Shown here: positions 15,944 through 23,302 of the stretch, one piece after another | Layout of the letters: the number at the start of each line of letters is the position of its first letter | Position numbering within the stretch: position 1 is the stretch's first letter | Source: JAIPEK01 sp041685935 | Lineage (GTDB): Bacteria; Desulfobacterota; Desulfobacteria; Desulfobacterales; Desulfobacteraceae | Assembly: GCA_041685935.1 (NCBI GenBank) | Contig: JAWLES010000010.1 | Span: 1-26,626 of the forward strand | Direction of reading: 5' to 3' | DNA: 26,626 nt | Program-made: the position numbers and the translations under genes | Notes under the pieces: generated by a model | The model's database searches: none | What the model saw: only the letters and a program-made list of their open reading frames with translations | Told to the model about the DNA's origin: nothing

Positions 15944-15973
15944 TTGAAAAAGCTACATATTGTGTTATATTAT
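15944..15973 (+). promoter_or_regulatory. Promoter for the bS22-like small gene
   Basis: TTGAAA (15944-15949) is followed after 16 nt by TATATT (15966-15971), preceded by TGT like an extended -10. A register of TATTAT at 18 nt is also possible. It lies about 65 bp upstream of the TTG start, in the gap divergent from the HExxH gene. Confidence 0.6.
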
Positions 15974-16035
15974 GTGTTTTGAAAATAACATCATAACGGA
16001 ATTAATCCATTAACAAAACAAAGGGGGTGATTTCT

Positions 16036-16131
16036 TTGGGCAGCGTAATTAAAAAGAGAAGAAAAAAAATGAGAAAGCATAAGCACAGAAAACTTCTGGC
16101 GAAAACCCGGCACCAGAGAAAAAAGAAGTAA
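16036..16131 (+). CDS. bS22/AURKAIP1-COX24-type ribosomal mini-protein, 31 aa
   Basis: TTG at 16036 opens a 31-codon frame that begins MGSVIKKRRKKMRKHKHRK and continues with LLAKTRHQRKKK, then TAA. About two thirds of the residues are Lys, Arg or His. The MGSVIKKRRKxM...KHRKLL pattern is the COX24_C domain shared with mitochondrial mS38 and with mycobacterial bS22, a small-subunit protein near helix 44. A strong AGGGGGTGA lies 5-8 nt before the TTG, which fixes the start; the internal ATG at codon 12 would lose the conserved N-terminus. It is the only plus-strand gene in the left 20 kb and has its own promoter. Its small size and TTG start make it easy to miss. Confidence 0.9.
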   Translation: MGSVIKKRRKKMRKHKHRKLLAKTRHQRKKK

Positions 16132-16146
16132 CCTCCGCAAAGCCGG

Positions 16147-16209
16147 GAATAACGAGAATATTGAGTGTGAAGGTTTTATAAAAACCATTCACCTCAATAC
16201 TCGTTATTC
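16147..16209. terminator. Long imperfect hairpin between convergent genes
   Basis: The arm starting GAATAACGAG at 16147 is matched by CTCGTTATTC ending at 16209. Pairing extends inward imperfectly through TTGAGTGTGAAGG and CCATTCACCTCAA to a short AT-rich loop. It lies between the bS22-like gene (plus) and hflC (minus). There is no clean T-run on either side, so it may be a bidirectional terminator or an mRNA-stabilising stem. Confidence 0.6.
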
Positions 16210-16225
16210 TTTATATTCCCTGCCT

Positions 16226-17257
16226 CTACTTAACCTTTCCATCCTTGAAAAGACGCATGAAATCGGAATCCGTGGAAAGGACAAGCGTACTTTCCTTGTC
16301 CATGGCACCCCGATACACATCAAGGGTTTTCATAAAGGAGTAGAAATCCGGATCAAGGCCGTATGCACTTGCATAAACTTCGGTCGCCTCTGCATCCGCC
16401 TCACCTTTGACAGCTTCAGCGATTTCATACGCTTCCGATGAGATCTCTTGAAGGATTTTTTGCTTCTCACCCCGGATCTCGCTGGCCTGGCCCCGTCCCT
16501 GGGATCTGAATTTCTCAGCAACCTGGTTACGCTCGGCGATCATCCTTTCATACACCGCTTCCTGCACCGAATCAATATAGTTGACCCGCTTGATCTTAAC
16601 ATCCAGAAGATCGATCCCGAACTTTTCCAGCTTGGGCCGTGCCTGCTTTACAATCCGTCTTGTGATCTCGTCCCTTCCAAGCTGCACCTCATACCGCTTG
16701 TATTTTTCAAAGCTGGTTTCCTGTTTAACCGCCTTTCCTTCCTCTCCCAGCTTATCTTTCTCTTCATTTTCCTGGTCCAGCATCTGTTCTTCGAACGTAC
16801 CCTCACTCGCTTCAAGCACATCCAGAAGCCGATTGCTGTTTCTCACGCTCTCCACCAGGGGATAAGAGGTCACAAGGTTCCGCATGGCAGGATCAATGAT
16901 ATCGTCCAGCCTTCCAAGTGCAGCCGTTTTATTGTTCACGGTCTGGAAAAACTTCACAGGGTCAACGATCTTCCATCTGGCAAAGGTATCCACCCAGATG
17001 TATTTCTTATCTTTCGTGGGTACCTGCCCCTGATCGCCGTCCCACTCGAGGAGCACTTTCTCAAAAAAGCTTACTTTCTGGATGAACGGAATCTTGAATT
17101 TCAATCCGGGTTCCTTTATGGGGTCGCCCACCACCTTACCGAACTGGGTCACAACCACCTGCTCTGTTTCATCCACCACATAGGCTGATGAATACAGTGC
17201 CAGTCCCGCCAGAATCACAACCCCTATAACCAGTTTTACAGTCCTGTTCATTTTCAT
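16226..17257 (-). CDS. hflC: FtsH protease modulator HflC
   Basis: The protein has one N-terminal membrane helix (about 8-26) and a periplasmic SPFH/band-7 domain with DETEQVVVTQFGKVV, EPGLKFKIPFIQKV and the conserved DARWK-like segment VDTFARWKIVDPVKFF. A long helical region with RSQGRGQASEIRGEKQKIL follows. With HflK it forms a cage around FtsH and modulates proteolysis of membrane substrates. Several starts are possible: ATG at 17257 or 17251, or the GTG codons at 17263 and 17260; no strong ribosome binding site decides. It follows hflK by a few bases. Confidence 0.95.
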   Translation of the reverse strand: MKMNRTVKLVIGVVILAGLALYSSAYVVDETEQVVVTQFGKVVGDPIKEPGLKFKIPFIQKVSFFEKVLLEWDGDQGQVPTKDKKYIWVDTFARWKIVDPVKFFQTVNNKTAALGRLDDIIDPAMRNLVTSYPLVESVRNSNRLLDVLEASEGTFEEQMLDQENEEKDKLGEEGKAVKQETSFEKYKRYEVQLGRDEITRRIVKQARPKLEKFGIDLLDVKIKRVNYIDSVQEAVYERMIAERNQVAEKFRSQGRGQASEIRGEKQKILQEISSEAYEIAEAVKGEADAEATEVYASAYGLDPDFYSFMKTLDVYRGAMDKESTLVLSTDSDFMRLFKDGKVK

Positions 17258-17269
17258 CACCACACTATA

Positions 17270-18373
17270 TCATTTATTTACATTTTTGTTGGTTGTCATA
17301 CCGCCGGTAACGCCGCCGTCTCCCATGGGCAGAAACGGAAGCAGATTTTTCTGTTCCGAATCGATCACGTATTTTTTCCCCATCTTCGGGATCACATCAC
17401 TCATCGCCTCGAGGTAGAGGCGCGTTTCCGTGACCTGTCTGGCTTTGGCGTATTCTTTGTAGATGGACTTGAATTTGGCCACATCACCCTGGGCCTTGTT
17501 CACCCTTTCAATGGCGTATCCTTCGGCATCTTTGATCACCCGCCTGGCCTCGCCGCGTGCGGCAGGCACGGCCTTGTTGTACTCTTCTCTCGCCTTGTAG
17601 ATGATCTGCTCTTTTTCCTGGATGGCCGCATTCACCTTGTTAAAGGAAGGCTGAACCGCCTTGGGCACATTGGTTTTCTTCATCTCGATGGTCACGATGT
17701 TGACCCCGGCCTCGGCCTCGTTCATCTCCTTTTGAAGATTCTTGGTTGCAGCCTGGGCGATCTCGATTCTTTCACTGATCACCTCGGTGATGCTCCGGTC
17801 CCCCACCACGGTCCGCATGGTGGACTGGGACATGTCCCGCAACAGCGATTTCACATTCTTTACCTTGAAAAGGTAGTTGTACGGATCAGCGATCCGGTAC
17901 TGCACGATCCAGGGAACAATGGCAACATTCAGATCTCCGGTGAGCATCAATGCCTCTTCCCGCTCGGCGTTGTCATCTGAAAAACGGACACTGTCATCAG
18001 CCCCCTGGACCGTTTCAAACCCGAATTCCTCTTTGCGGATCCGCTTGACCATAACCGTTTTCACATCCTCAACACCTGCGGGGAGCTTAAAGTGAAGTCC
18101 GGGCTGCGAAATACGGTTAAACTGGCCGAACCTCTGCACCACTCCGACCTCGTCCAGCTCCACCTGGTAGATCATGGAGTTGCCGAAAAATATCAGAAGC
18201 AGAATGATTAAAACAGCTATAATCCCGGTAAATCTGAAATTTTTCATTTTGTTGAAAAACTCGTCGAAATTCGGAGGGGTGGGCATGCCGCCGCCTCCTC
18301 CTCCCTGCCGGCCTTCCCGGCTGCTTTCATATTTTTCTTTCTTTTCTCTTAATTTATCCCAGTCCCAGTTCAT
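17270..18373 (-). CDS. hflK: FtsH protease modulator HflK
   Basis: The 367-residue protein opens with a Gly-rich cytoplasmic tail (GGGGGGMPTPPNFDE), then a membrane helix (about 48-68, FTGIIAVLIILLLIFFGNSM). The band-7 domain contains LDEVGVVQRFGQFNRISQPG and LHFKLPAG. The helical region carries KARQVTETRLYLEAM. The short Gly-rich N-terminus and partner hflC identify HflK. AGGAAA sits about 8 nt before the ATG. Confidence 0.96.
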   Translation of the reverse strand: MNWDWDKLREKKEKYESSREGRQGGGGGGMPTPPNFDEFFNKMKNFRFTGIIAVLIILLLIFFGNSMIYQVELDEVGVVQRFGQFNRISQPGLHFKLPAGVEDVKTVMVKRIRKEEFGFETVQGADDSVRFSDDNAEREEALMLTGDLNVAIVPWIVQYRIADPYNYLFKVKNVKSLLRDMSQSTMRTVVGDRSITEVISERIEIAQAATKNLQKEMNEAEAGVNIVTIEMKKTNVPKAVQPSFNKVNAAIQEKEQIIYKAREEYNKAVPAARGEARRVIKDAEGYAIERVNKAQGDVAKFKSIYKEYAKARQVTETRLYLEAMSDVIPKMGKKYVIDSEQKNLLPFLPMGDGGVTGGMTTNKNVNK

Positions 18374-18439
18374 ACATAGTTTCCTGTAAAGTATTAAATT
18401 GTTGTTGATTGAAAATCCATTGTGCGTACACTATTCCCT

Positions 18440-18467
18440 AGCATAAATTATTTTGCAGTATTATCAA
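18440..18467 (-). promoter_or_regulatory. Possible promoter for hflK-hflC
   Basis: The minus strand reads TTGATA (18462-18467), a 16-nt spacer, and TATGCT (18440-18445), about 65 bp upstream of hflK in the 132-bp gap after cmoB. Both hexamers are imperfect. Confidence 0.42.
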
Positions 18468-18505
18468 GGATAAAATGACAACACTGATCCGAAAAAAACA
18501 CCTTT

Positions 18506-19474
18506 TCATGCACACGCTGTAAACACGGCCCTGACCGGCGCAGGATATCCTTCCACAGTCCGATCCGGATCAGCCGGGTCAAGAAAATCGTCAAGGGATT
18601 CGGTATGGATCCAGGGCGTTTTTCTCTGCTCTTTACAGGTGGTCTTTGTGACATCCACCTGCGAAACCCTTGAAAACCCAGCCCGCTTCAGCCACGATTC
18701 CATGCATTTCAGATCCGGAATGAAGAACACATTCCGCATTTTGGCATACCTGGATTCCGGAAACAGGCACATGCCCTCTTCGGAATCAATAACCAGGTTG
18801 TCCAGCACAAGCATTCCACCGGGCTTTGTCATCCGCCTTATCCCGGAGAGCATCTCAATGGGAGACCTTCTGTGATACAAAATTCCCATGCAGAACACAA
18901 GATCAAAGCAGCCGTCCATCATGGGAAGGCGCTCGAATCCGGCTGGAATGCAGAAAAGGTTTTCCAGCCTTGAATACTTCTGCAAGGCGAGATACTGGTA
19001 GTAAAAAGAATGCTGGGGCTCGACTCCCAGGACCATCATAGGATCGCCGGCCGCAGCACGGAACATGTAGTACCCGTTGCTGGAACCGATGTCCAGGATC
19101 TTTTTTCCTGCAAGATCGGGCAGATGCTCCCTGAACCTGTCCCACTTCATCCACGACCGCCATTCGGAATCGATATCAAGTCCGAACAAGCTGAAAGGGC
19201 CCTTCCGCCAGGGGCAAAGCCTTGCCATATTTTCCCGGATTTTTTCATACTCCCGCCCGGTTACATCATCCCTTACGCCTATGACTATTTTTGCACGGTC
19301 CAGGGAAACACACGAAGGAGTTACATCAGGGAGGTCTTCCAGTGCTTTGCTGAAATAAAAGGCATTTCCCGCCGGGTTGTCAAAAAACTTACTTCTTTCA
19401 TTTACAAGGCGTTCAAGATCAGGCAGGCAATGATCCAGCCCGAACCTTTCTTTTTGTTCCAAAAGCTTTTCCAT
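18506..19474 (-). CDS. cmoB: tRNA U34 carboxymethyltransferase CmoB
   Basis: The protein contains PWRKGPFSLFGLDIDSEWRS, the SAM-fold motif KILDIGSSNGYYMFR, CMGILYHRRSPIEML, YAKMRNVFFIP and the C-terminal ESLDDFLDPADPDRTVEGYP. All are diagnostic of CmoB. CmoB transfers the carboxymethyl group of carboxy-SAM to 5-hydroxyuridine at tRNA position 34, forming cmo5U. ATG at 19474 gives 322 residues, close to the E. coli length of 323, and lies 19 bp after the cmoA stop. The open frame extends to 19597, but that start would overlap cmoA by about 100 bp. The N-terminal 80 or so residues are less conserved. Confidence 0.95.
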   Translation of the reverse strand: MEKLLEQKERFGLDHCLPDLERLVNERSKFFDNPAGNAFYFSKALEDLPDVTPSCVSLDRAKIVIGVRDDVTGREYEKIRENMARLCPWRKGPFSLFGLDIDSEWRSWMKWDRFREHLPDLAGKKILDIGSSNGYYMFRAAAGDPMMVLGVEPQHSFYYQYLALQKYSRLENLFCIPAGFERLPMMDGCFDLVFCMGILYHRRSPIEMLSGIRRMTKPGGMLVLDNLVIDSEEGMCLFPESRYAKMRNVFFIPDLKCMESWLKRAGFSRVSQVDVTKTTCKEQRKTPWIHTESLDDFLDPADPDRTVEGYPAPVRAVFTACA

Positions 19475-19493
19475 TCTTATTTTCCAAAACTGT

Positions 19494-20225
19494 TCATACT
19501 TCCGGCTTGAGTGCAAGGATGGAAGCAAAGTTGAACCATTTGAGCCAGACATCCGGGGAATCGAACCCGGCCCTTTCAAGCCTTGCCTGATGATCACGGA
19601 GGGTCTCCGGAATCAGAACCTTTTCAAGCGCGTCCCGTTTCCGGCTGATCTCGAGCTCGGAATAGCCGTTCTCAAGTTTGAACTCCCTGTAAAAGGATTC
19701 GTACAGGGTGCGTATCTCATCCGCGGCATGAGTGATTTTCTCGGTTAATAAAAGAGCGCCGCCCGGTTTAAGACCGTTGAATATTCTTTGTATGATGCCG
19801 TCTCTTTTTTCAGGGGCTACAAACTGAATAGTCAGGTTCACTATAACAACAGAGGCATTTGATATCGGAACCTTTTCGATCCTGCCGCAGATAAACTCAA
19901 CCGAACGCCTTTGCCGATCCGAAAGCCTGTTGATGTATTTTTCGATCATGGGAGCGGAGCTGTCAACAGCCTTCATGGAAAAAGGCTTTCCGCCGAACCG
20001 GTTGAATATCATCAAACCCAGGTTGCCGTTGGAGCATCCCAGATCGTATATCCCGGTTCCTTCCCGGAAAAAATAATGAGCCAGTTCCGCCTGCATACGA
20101 ATGCTTTCCGCGTACAGCGGCACTGATCGGTGCAGCATATCATCAAACACCTCTGCCACCCGTTCATCAAACCTGAACGGCTGCACCGGGGTTGATTTTT
20201 CCGCAAAAATCCTGTCTTTGGGCAT
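19494..20225 (-). CDS. cmoA: Carboxy-SAM synthase CmoA
   Basis: The 243-residue class I methyltransferase-fold protein has PFRFDERVAEVFDDMLHRSV, the SAM loop IYDLGCSNGNLGL (59-71), and VVIVNLTIQFVAPEKRDGII. It ends with FDSPDVWLKWFNFASILALK. These match CmoA, which makes carboxy-S-adenosylmethionine from SAM and prephenate. AAGGAAAA lies 8 nt before the ATG. It is the first gene of a cmoA-cmoB operon with a good promoter at 20270-20298. Confidence 0.96.
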   Translation of the reverse strand: MPKDRIFAEKSTPVQPFRFDERVAEVFDDMLHRSVPLYAESIRMQAELAHYFFREGTGIYDLGCSNGNLGLMIFNRFGGKPFSMKAVDSSAPMIEKYINRLSDRQRRSVEFICGRIEKVPISNASVVIVNLTIQFVAPEKRDGIIQRIFNGLKPGGALLLTEKITHAADEIRTLYESFYREFKLENGYSELEISRKRDALEKVLIPETLRDHQARLERAGFDSPDVWLKWFNFASILALKPEV

Positions 20226-20269
20226 TAAAGTTTTCCTTACGTTTGCTTTTTTGATACAATCCGTATAAT

Positions 20270-20298
20270 ATTATATTCATTTTAGTAAAAGTTTGCAA
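20270..20298 (-). promoter_or_regulatory. Promoter for cmoA-cmoB
   Basis: On the minus strand TTGCAA (20293-20298), a 17-nt spacer and a perfect TATAAT (20270-20275) lie about 45 bp upstream of cmoA. A TATAAT in the opposite direction (20264-20269) could serve the actin gene, with a weak -35 near 20241-20247. The two -10 elements are adjacent, so the divergent promoters probably compete. Confidence 0.62.
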
Positions 20299-20341
20299 TC
20301 AGTTGGAGGGATCACATGTCCGAATTGCACAGGAGGCAATC

Positions 20342-21496
20342 ATGGAAATTGTAGGAATCGATGTGGGTTTCGGCTTCACAAAAGCTTATAACGGAACGGA
20401 TTCAGTCATCTTCAAATCCATAATAGGTGAAGCCGCCGATATTGAGTTCAACTCCTTTCTGGGAGATGACTCAGCCTCTTCCAACCTGCATGTCACACTG
20501 AACGACAAGACCTACTTTCTCGGCAACTTTGCAGAACTCCAGTCCAATATCCGGGATTTCACCCTTGAGCAGGACAAGTTCATCAACGATTTCGTGAAAA
20601 TACTTGCTGTTACGGCTGCAGGCATGTGCTGCAGCGGAGACGAACCCCTTAATGTTGTATCAGGACTTCCGGTGGGTTTTTTGAAACGGGACACCAGAAA
20701 ATTCAAGGAAGCCGTCACCGGCACACATGAGCTTACATTCCACAAGGAAAACGGGCAGGATATATCCAAAAAAATAACCATTGCCAAAATTCACATGATC
20801 CCCCAGCCCATAGGCAGCATTTTCAACCTGATTTTCGACGATACCGGGAAAATTGCAGACAGGAACCTTGCAATGCAGAAACTCGGAGTGGTGGACATCG
20901 GGTTCAAAACAACCGATTTTTCCATTTTCGACCACCTCAAATATATCCAGAGAGGCTCTTCCACCATGGAAACAGGTATTTCCAAGTGCTTCTCTGTGAT
21001 CGCAAACAAGCTCAGACAGGAAAGCAACATTGACATCGAACTGTTCCGGATGTTTAAATTCGTTGCTTCCGGGGCAATCAAGATCAAAGGCAAGGAGTAC
21101 AACATTTCGAACCTGAAAAAACGGGTTTACAACCATACGGCGTCGGCCATCTCCAGGGACCTGAACCGGCTGTGGGAGGATGACTGGGATATCGACTCCA
21201 TAATCCTGTCAGGCGGGGGAAGCAACGAGATCGGTGAATACCTCGCTCCAAAGATAGAGGGAAACATCATACCGATTCCCAAAAACATAGACGCAAGGTT
21301 CAACAATGTCCAGGGATACCTGAAATTCGGCAGGTACAAATGGGGGCACACGCAAGGCAGTTCCTCTGGTTCCGCCAGGTTAAAAAAAAGCCCCGGAGAG
21401 ACTCCACTTCAGGAGACTGATACCGGAGGACCCGCCGATTCCAGGGAAAACGGGAAATCATCCAGAGGGATGGGCTGGCTCAAAAGGCAGGCTTAA
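20342..21496 (+). CDS. ParM-like bacterial actin (ParM/StbA family), chromosomal
   Basis: The 384-residue protein has the actin-fold nucleotide motifs. Phosphate-1 is VGIDVGFGFTKAYNG (about 4-18), phosphate-2 is VVDIGFKTTDFSIF (about 183-196), and the adenosine motif is SIILSGGGSNEIGEYL (about 286-301). The LNVVSGLPVGFL segment and overall length fit ParM/Alp actin-like filaments rather than MreB, FtsA or MamK. A 50-residue, Ser/Gly-rich tail follows the fold and ends with GMGWLKRQA, which could be a partner or membrane-binding motif. ATG at 20342 has AGGAGG 5 nt upstream; the frame is open to 20303. No parR-like gene or centromere-like repeat array is adjacent. Its job is unknown. Confidence 0.85.
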   Translation: MEIVGIDVGFGFTKAYNGTDSVIFKSIIGEAADIEFNSFLGDDSASSNLHVTLNDKTYFLGNFAELQSNIRDFTLEQDKFINDFVKILAVTAAGMCCSGDEPLNVVSGLPVGFLKRDTRKFKEAVTGTHELTFHKENGQDISKKITIAKIHMIPQPIGSIFNLIFDDTGKIADRNLAMQKLGVVDIGFKTTDFSIFDHLKYIQRGSSTMETGISKCFSVIANKLRQESNIDIELFRMFKFVASGAIKIKGKEYNISNLKKRVYNHTASAISRDLNRLWEDDWDIDSIILSGGGSNEIGEYLAPKIEGNIIPIPKNIDARFNNVQGYLKFGRYKWGHTQGSSSGSARLKKSPGETPLQETDTGGPADSRENGKSSRGMGWLKRQA

Positions 21497-21517
21497 AAAC
21501 GGATTCAGACGACTTCC

Positions 21518-22267
21518 ATGCAGCACGACAATATATCGGATTTACTCAAACAAGTGGCTGACGGAACCACTTCAGTCCCTGAAGCAAAGGCTCTTCTTAA
21601 AAATTTCTATTTCGAGGATATCGGGTATGCCCATGTGGATCATCACAGGTCTTTCCGCAAGGGTTTCTGTGAAGTTATTTTCGGACAGGGCAAATCCGCG
21701 GAGCAGATCATCGGAATCATGGAAAAAATGGCTGACCGGGAAGCCGCCATTCTCGCCACAAGGGTGGATGCACCCAAGGCGGAGCTGATCCTTAAAAAGT
21801 TTAAAAACGCACAATATCATGAAGACGCTCACCTTGTGGAACTTTGCACACGTAAAACCGAGGTCACCGGAAACGGGAATGTCCTGGTGATTTCCGCAGG
21901 CACCTCTGATATCCCGGTGGCAAAAGAGGCCGGGCTAACAGCCGGGGCCATGGGAAACCGGGTGGAATCGGTGTATGACGTGGGAGTTGCCGGGATACAC
22001 CGGCTGTTCGCGCACAGGGAACTCATTGAAAATGCATCCGTGATCATTGCAGTGGCAGGTATGGAAGGGGCGCTGCCGAGTGTGGTGGCCGGAATGGTGG
22101 GATCACCGGTTATAGCCGTCCCGACCAGCGTGGGATACGGCACCAGCTTCAACGGACTGACCGCCCTTTTCGGCATGCTCAACTCATGCAGCTCGAATAT
22201 CGCAGTGGTCAATATAGATAACGGGTTCGGAGCCGGGTACATGGCCTCGGCCATCAACCACACCTGA
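21518..22267 (+). CDS. larB: LarB, nickel-pincer cofactor biosynthesis carboxylase
   Basis: The 249-residue protein has a helical N-terminal region with FEDIGYAHVDHHRSFRKGF. An AIR-carboxylase (PurE)-like domain (about 120-245) follows, containing ISAGTSDIPVAKEA, YDVGVAGIHRL, VAGMEGALPSVVAGM and GYGTSFNGLTALFGMLNSC. These are diagnostic of LarB. LarB carboxylates and hydrolyses nicotinic acid adenine dinucleotide in the first step of nickel-pincer nucleotide synthesis for LarA-type racemases. It lies 21 bp after the actin gene and is probably cotranscribed. larC, larE and larA are not in the window. The ribosome binding site is weak. Confidence 0.95.
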   Translation: MQHDNISDLLKQVADGTTSVPEAKALLKNFYFEDIGYAHVDHHRSFRKGFCEVIFGQGKSAEQIIGIMEKMADREAAILATRVDAPKAELILKKFKNAQYHEDAHLVELCTRKTEVTGNGNVLVISAGTSDIPVAKEAGLTAGAMGNRVESVYDVGVAGIHRLFAHRELIENASVIIAVAGMEGALPSVVAGMVGSPVIAVPTSVGYGTSFNGLTALFGMLNSCSSNIAVVNIDNGFGAGYMASAINHT

Positions 22268-22268
22268 C

Positions 22269-22283
22269 CCGGTTAACAACCGG
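22269..22283. terminator. Short hairpin after larB
   Basis: CCGGTT-AAC-AACCGG forms a 6-bp stem just 2 bp after the larB stop, between convergent genes. There is no T-run, so its value as a terminator is doubtful. Confidence 0.3.
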
Positions 22284-22329
22284 ACTCACGCCTGATCGGA
22301 GCCTAGGGCGACGACATCAAAAAGCCTGT

Positions 22330-22848
22330 TTACCGCTCCTCAATTTCGGCTGCAAGTTTCCTGTTGTAAATAAAAAGGACCAGTGCCCCTCCTGTCAACA
22401 GCAGAAGCACTGCAACCAAAAGCACCACCCCCTGTTTCAGAAGTGTATAGTCAGGGCCGGGCTCGGGCTCGGGATTGTCAATAAATCCATCCATGGAAAA
22501 AACCGGATCAATCAGCCCCGGATGGGCACGTGGCTTTTCCACACCGCACTTCCATACCATAAGACCAATGACTTCATCCGGGTGATTCAAGGAGTATCCC
22601 CATCCTTTGATGGATGCCTTCAAAAATGATTCTGTCCGTTCAGGATGTTCCAGGAGCTCATCTCGGGTTGTAAAAAGAGAGTCACCGTAAAAATCAACAC
22701 CATAGGTCTGCGGAGATATGATTTGATGAACTTGTCCGGATACAGCAGCCGGACTGATCCACAAGCCGACCCACAATGCACAGCAGATGCAGCATATAGC
22801 CGCACCAGGACCCGGTAAAATTTTTCCATACCGCTGTATCAGTTCCAC
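22330..22848 (-). pseudogene. Remnant of an NMT1/THI5-type sensor protein
   Basis: A 172-codon frame from GTG (22848, AGAGG 6 nt upstream) joins a signal-like segment (about 13-36) directly to the last part of an NMT1/THI5 substrate-binding domain: YGVDFYGDSLFTTRDELLEH, then SLNHPDEVIGLMV (about 49-98). A shortened linker and a membrane helix (about 137-161) follow, and it stops at RKLAAEIEER. In full proteins the first 200 or so residues of the binding domain precede the YGVDFYGD motif, and the helix leads into PAS, GGDEF or histidine kinase domains. Both are missing, which suggests internal deletion and C-terminal loss. It could still be made as a small membrane protein. Confidence 0.65.
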
Positions 22849-23106
22849 ACCGAACCTCTTTTGTTATATCACTTCCGCGCCGGTCCCCACTTTGCCATCC
22901 GGGCACACTGAACGGCATTTGCCGTTTAAGCAATTCTGAAGTGGACGAATACGGCCAAAAAACAGAGGTGGTAAATTAAAGTGAATGATTAATTAAAAAA
23001 ATACCCCAATTTCAGGGTCAATGCAAACGCATTTTGGTATCCCGTCATTTATACAGGCCATAAAAATGGTATTATTAAAAAAAATTTAAGAATACTAAAT
23101 TTATTC
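22849..23106. other. AT-rich gap upstream of the ilv promoter
   Basis: No gene is supported here. The base composition becomes strongly AT-rich rightward. The only structure seen is the inverted repeat at 23001-23040. No operator matching a known regulator was recognised. Confidence 0.5.
23001..23040. repeat. Imperfect inverted repeat next to an A/T run
   Basis: ATACCCCAAT (23001-23010) pairs with ATTTTGGTAT (23031-23040) at 8 of 10 positions. Inside is a competing stem, AATGC-AAAC-GCATT (23020-23033). On the minus strand it is followed by a run of seven T, like a leftward terminator, although no minus-strand gene to its right needs one. Confidence 0.55.
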
Positions 23107-23136
23107 TTGACATCATTTTCAAAAAGGCGTTATATG
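23107..23136 (+). promoter_or_regulatory. Promoter of the ilv leader-ilvD-ilvB operon
   Basis: A perfect TTGACA (23107-23112) is followed by TTATAT (23130-23135, 17-nt spacer) or TATATG (23131-23136, 18-nt spacer). Transcription would begin near 23142, about 28 nt before the leader-peptide ATG. Confidence 0.75.
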
Positions 23137-23169
23137 AATTTTAATACTTTTGAAGGATAAAAATTAAGA

Positions 23170-23259
23170 ATGAACACCGGTTTTGAAAACATACTACTAG
23201 TCCTTATTCTTATCGTCGTGGAGGTCATAATTACCACCTCCATAGAATGGGGCTCTTAG
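23170..23259 (+). CDS. ilv operon leader peptide, 29 aa
   Basis: ATG at 23170 opens a 29-codon frame ending in TAG. Residues 8-21 read ILLVLILIVVEVII, so 13 of 14 are Ile, Leu or Val. This is the hallmark of leader peptides that sense branched-chain aminoacyl-tRNA. The only ribosome binding site seen is AAGGA at 23153-23157, about 12 nt upstream, which is rather distant. The peptide precedes a terminator and ilvD. The codons for residues 11-14 (23200-23211) form one arm of a stem that hides the antiterminator segment. A ribosome stalled there by Ile, Leu or Val shortage would release that segment. The stop codon lies within the antiterminator segment, so full translation favours termination. 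Confidence 0.88.
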   Translation: MNTGFENILLVLILIVVEVIITTSIEWGS

Positions 23260-23302
23260 TGGCATAAAACCGAAATTTTTTTTAAAAGCCGTTATCAGCC
23301 CC
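23200..23302 (+). promoter_or_regulatory. ilv attenuator: mutually exclusive leader RNA helices
   Basis: Helix 1:2 pairs GTCCTTATTCT (23200-23210) with AGAATGGGGC (23244-23253): 10 pairs, one bulge, two G-U. An inner stem TGGAGGT/ACCTCCA (23219-23225, 23236-23242) stacks inside it. The antiterminator pairs 23249-23263 (GGGGCTCTTAGTGGC) with 23288-23302 (GCCGTTATCAGCCCC), 13 of 15 positions including two wobbles. The second strand is the left arm of the terminator. The two folds cannot coexist with each other's use of 23249-23253, nor can antiterminator and terminator coexist. This is the layout of classic amino-acid operon attenuation. Confidence 0.85.

Noticed and set aside
19475..19597. Upstream extension of cmoB to 19597
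   Set aside because: It would overlap cmoA by about 100 bp and add 41 residues rich in Ser, Gly and Pro not typical of CmoB; ATG at 19474 gives the family length.
22330..22848. Intact ABC-transporter substrate-binding protein
   Set aside because: Only the last part of the NMT1/THI5 domain is present, fused to a signal-like start and a membrane helix, so a full binding protein is ruled out.
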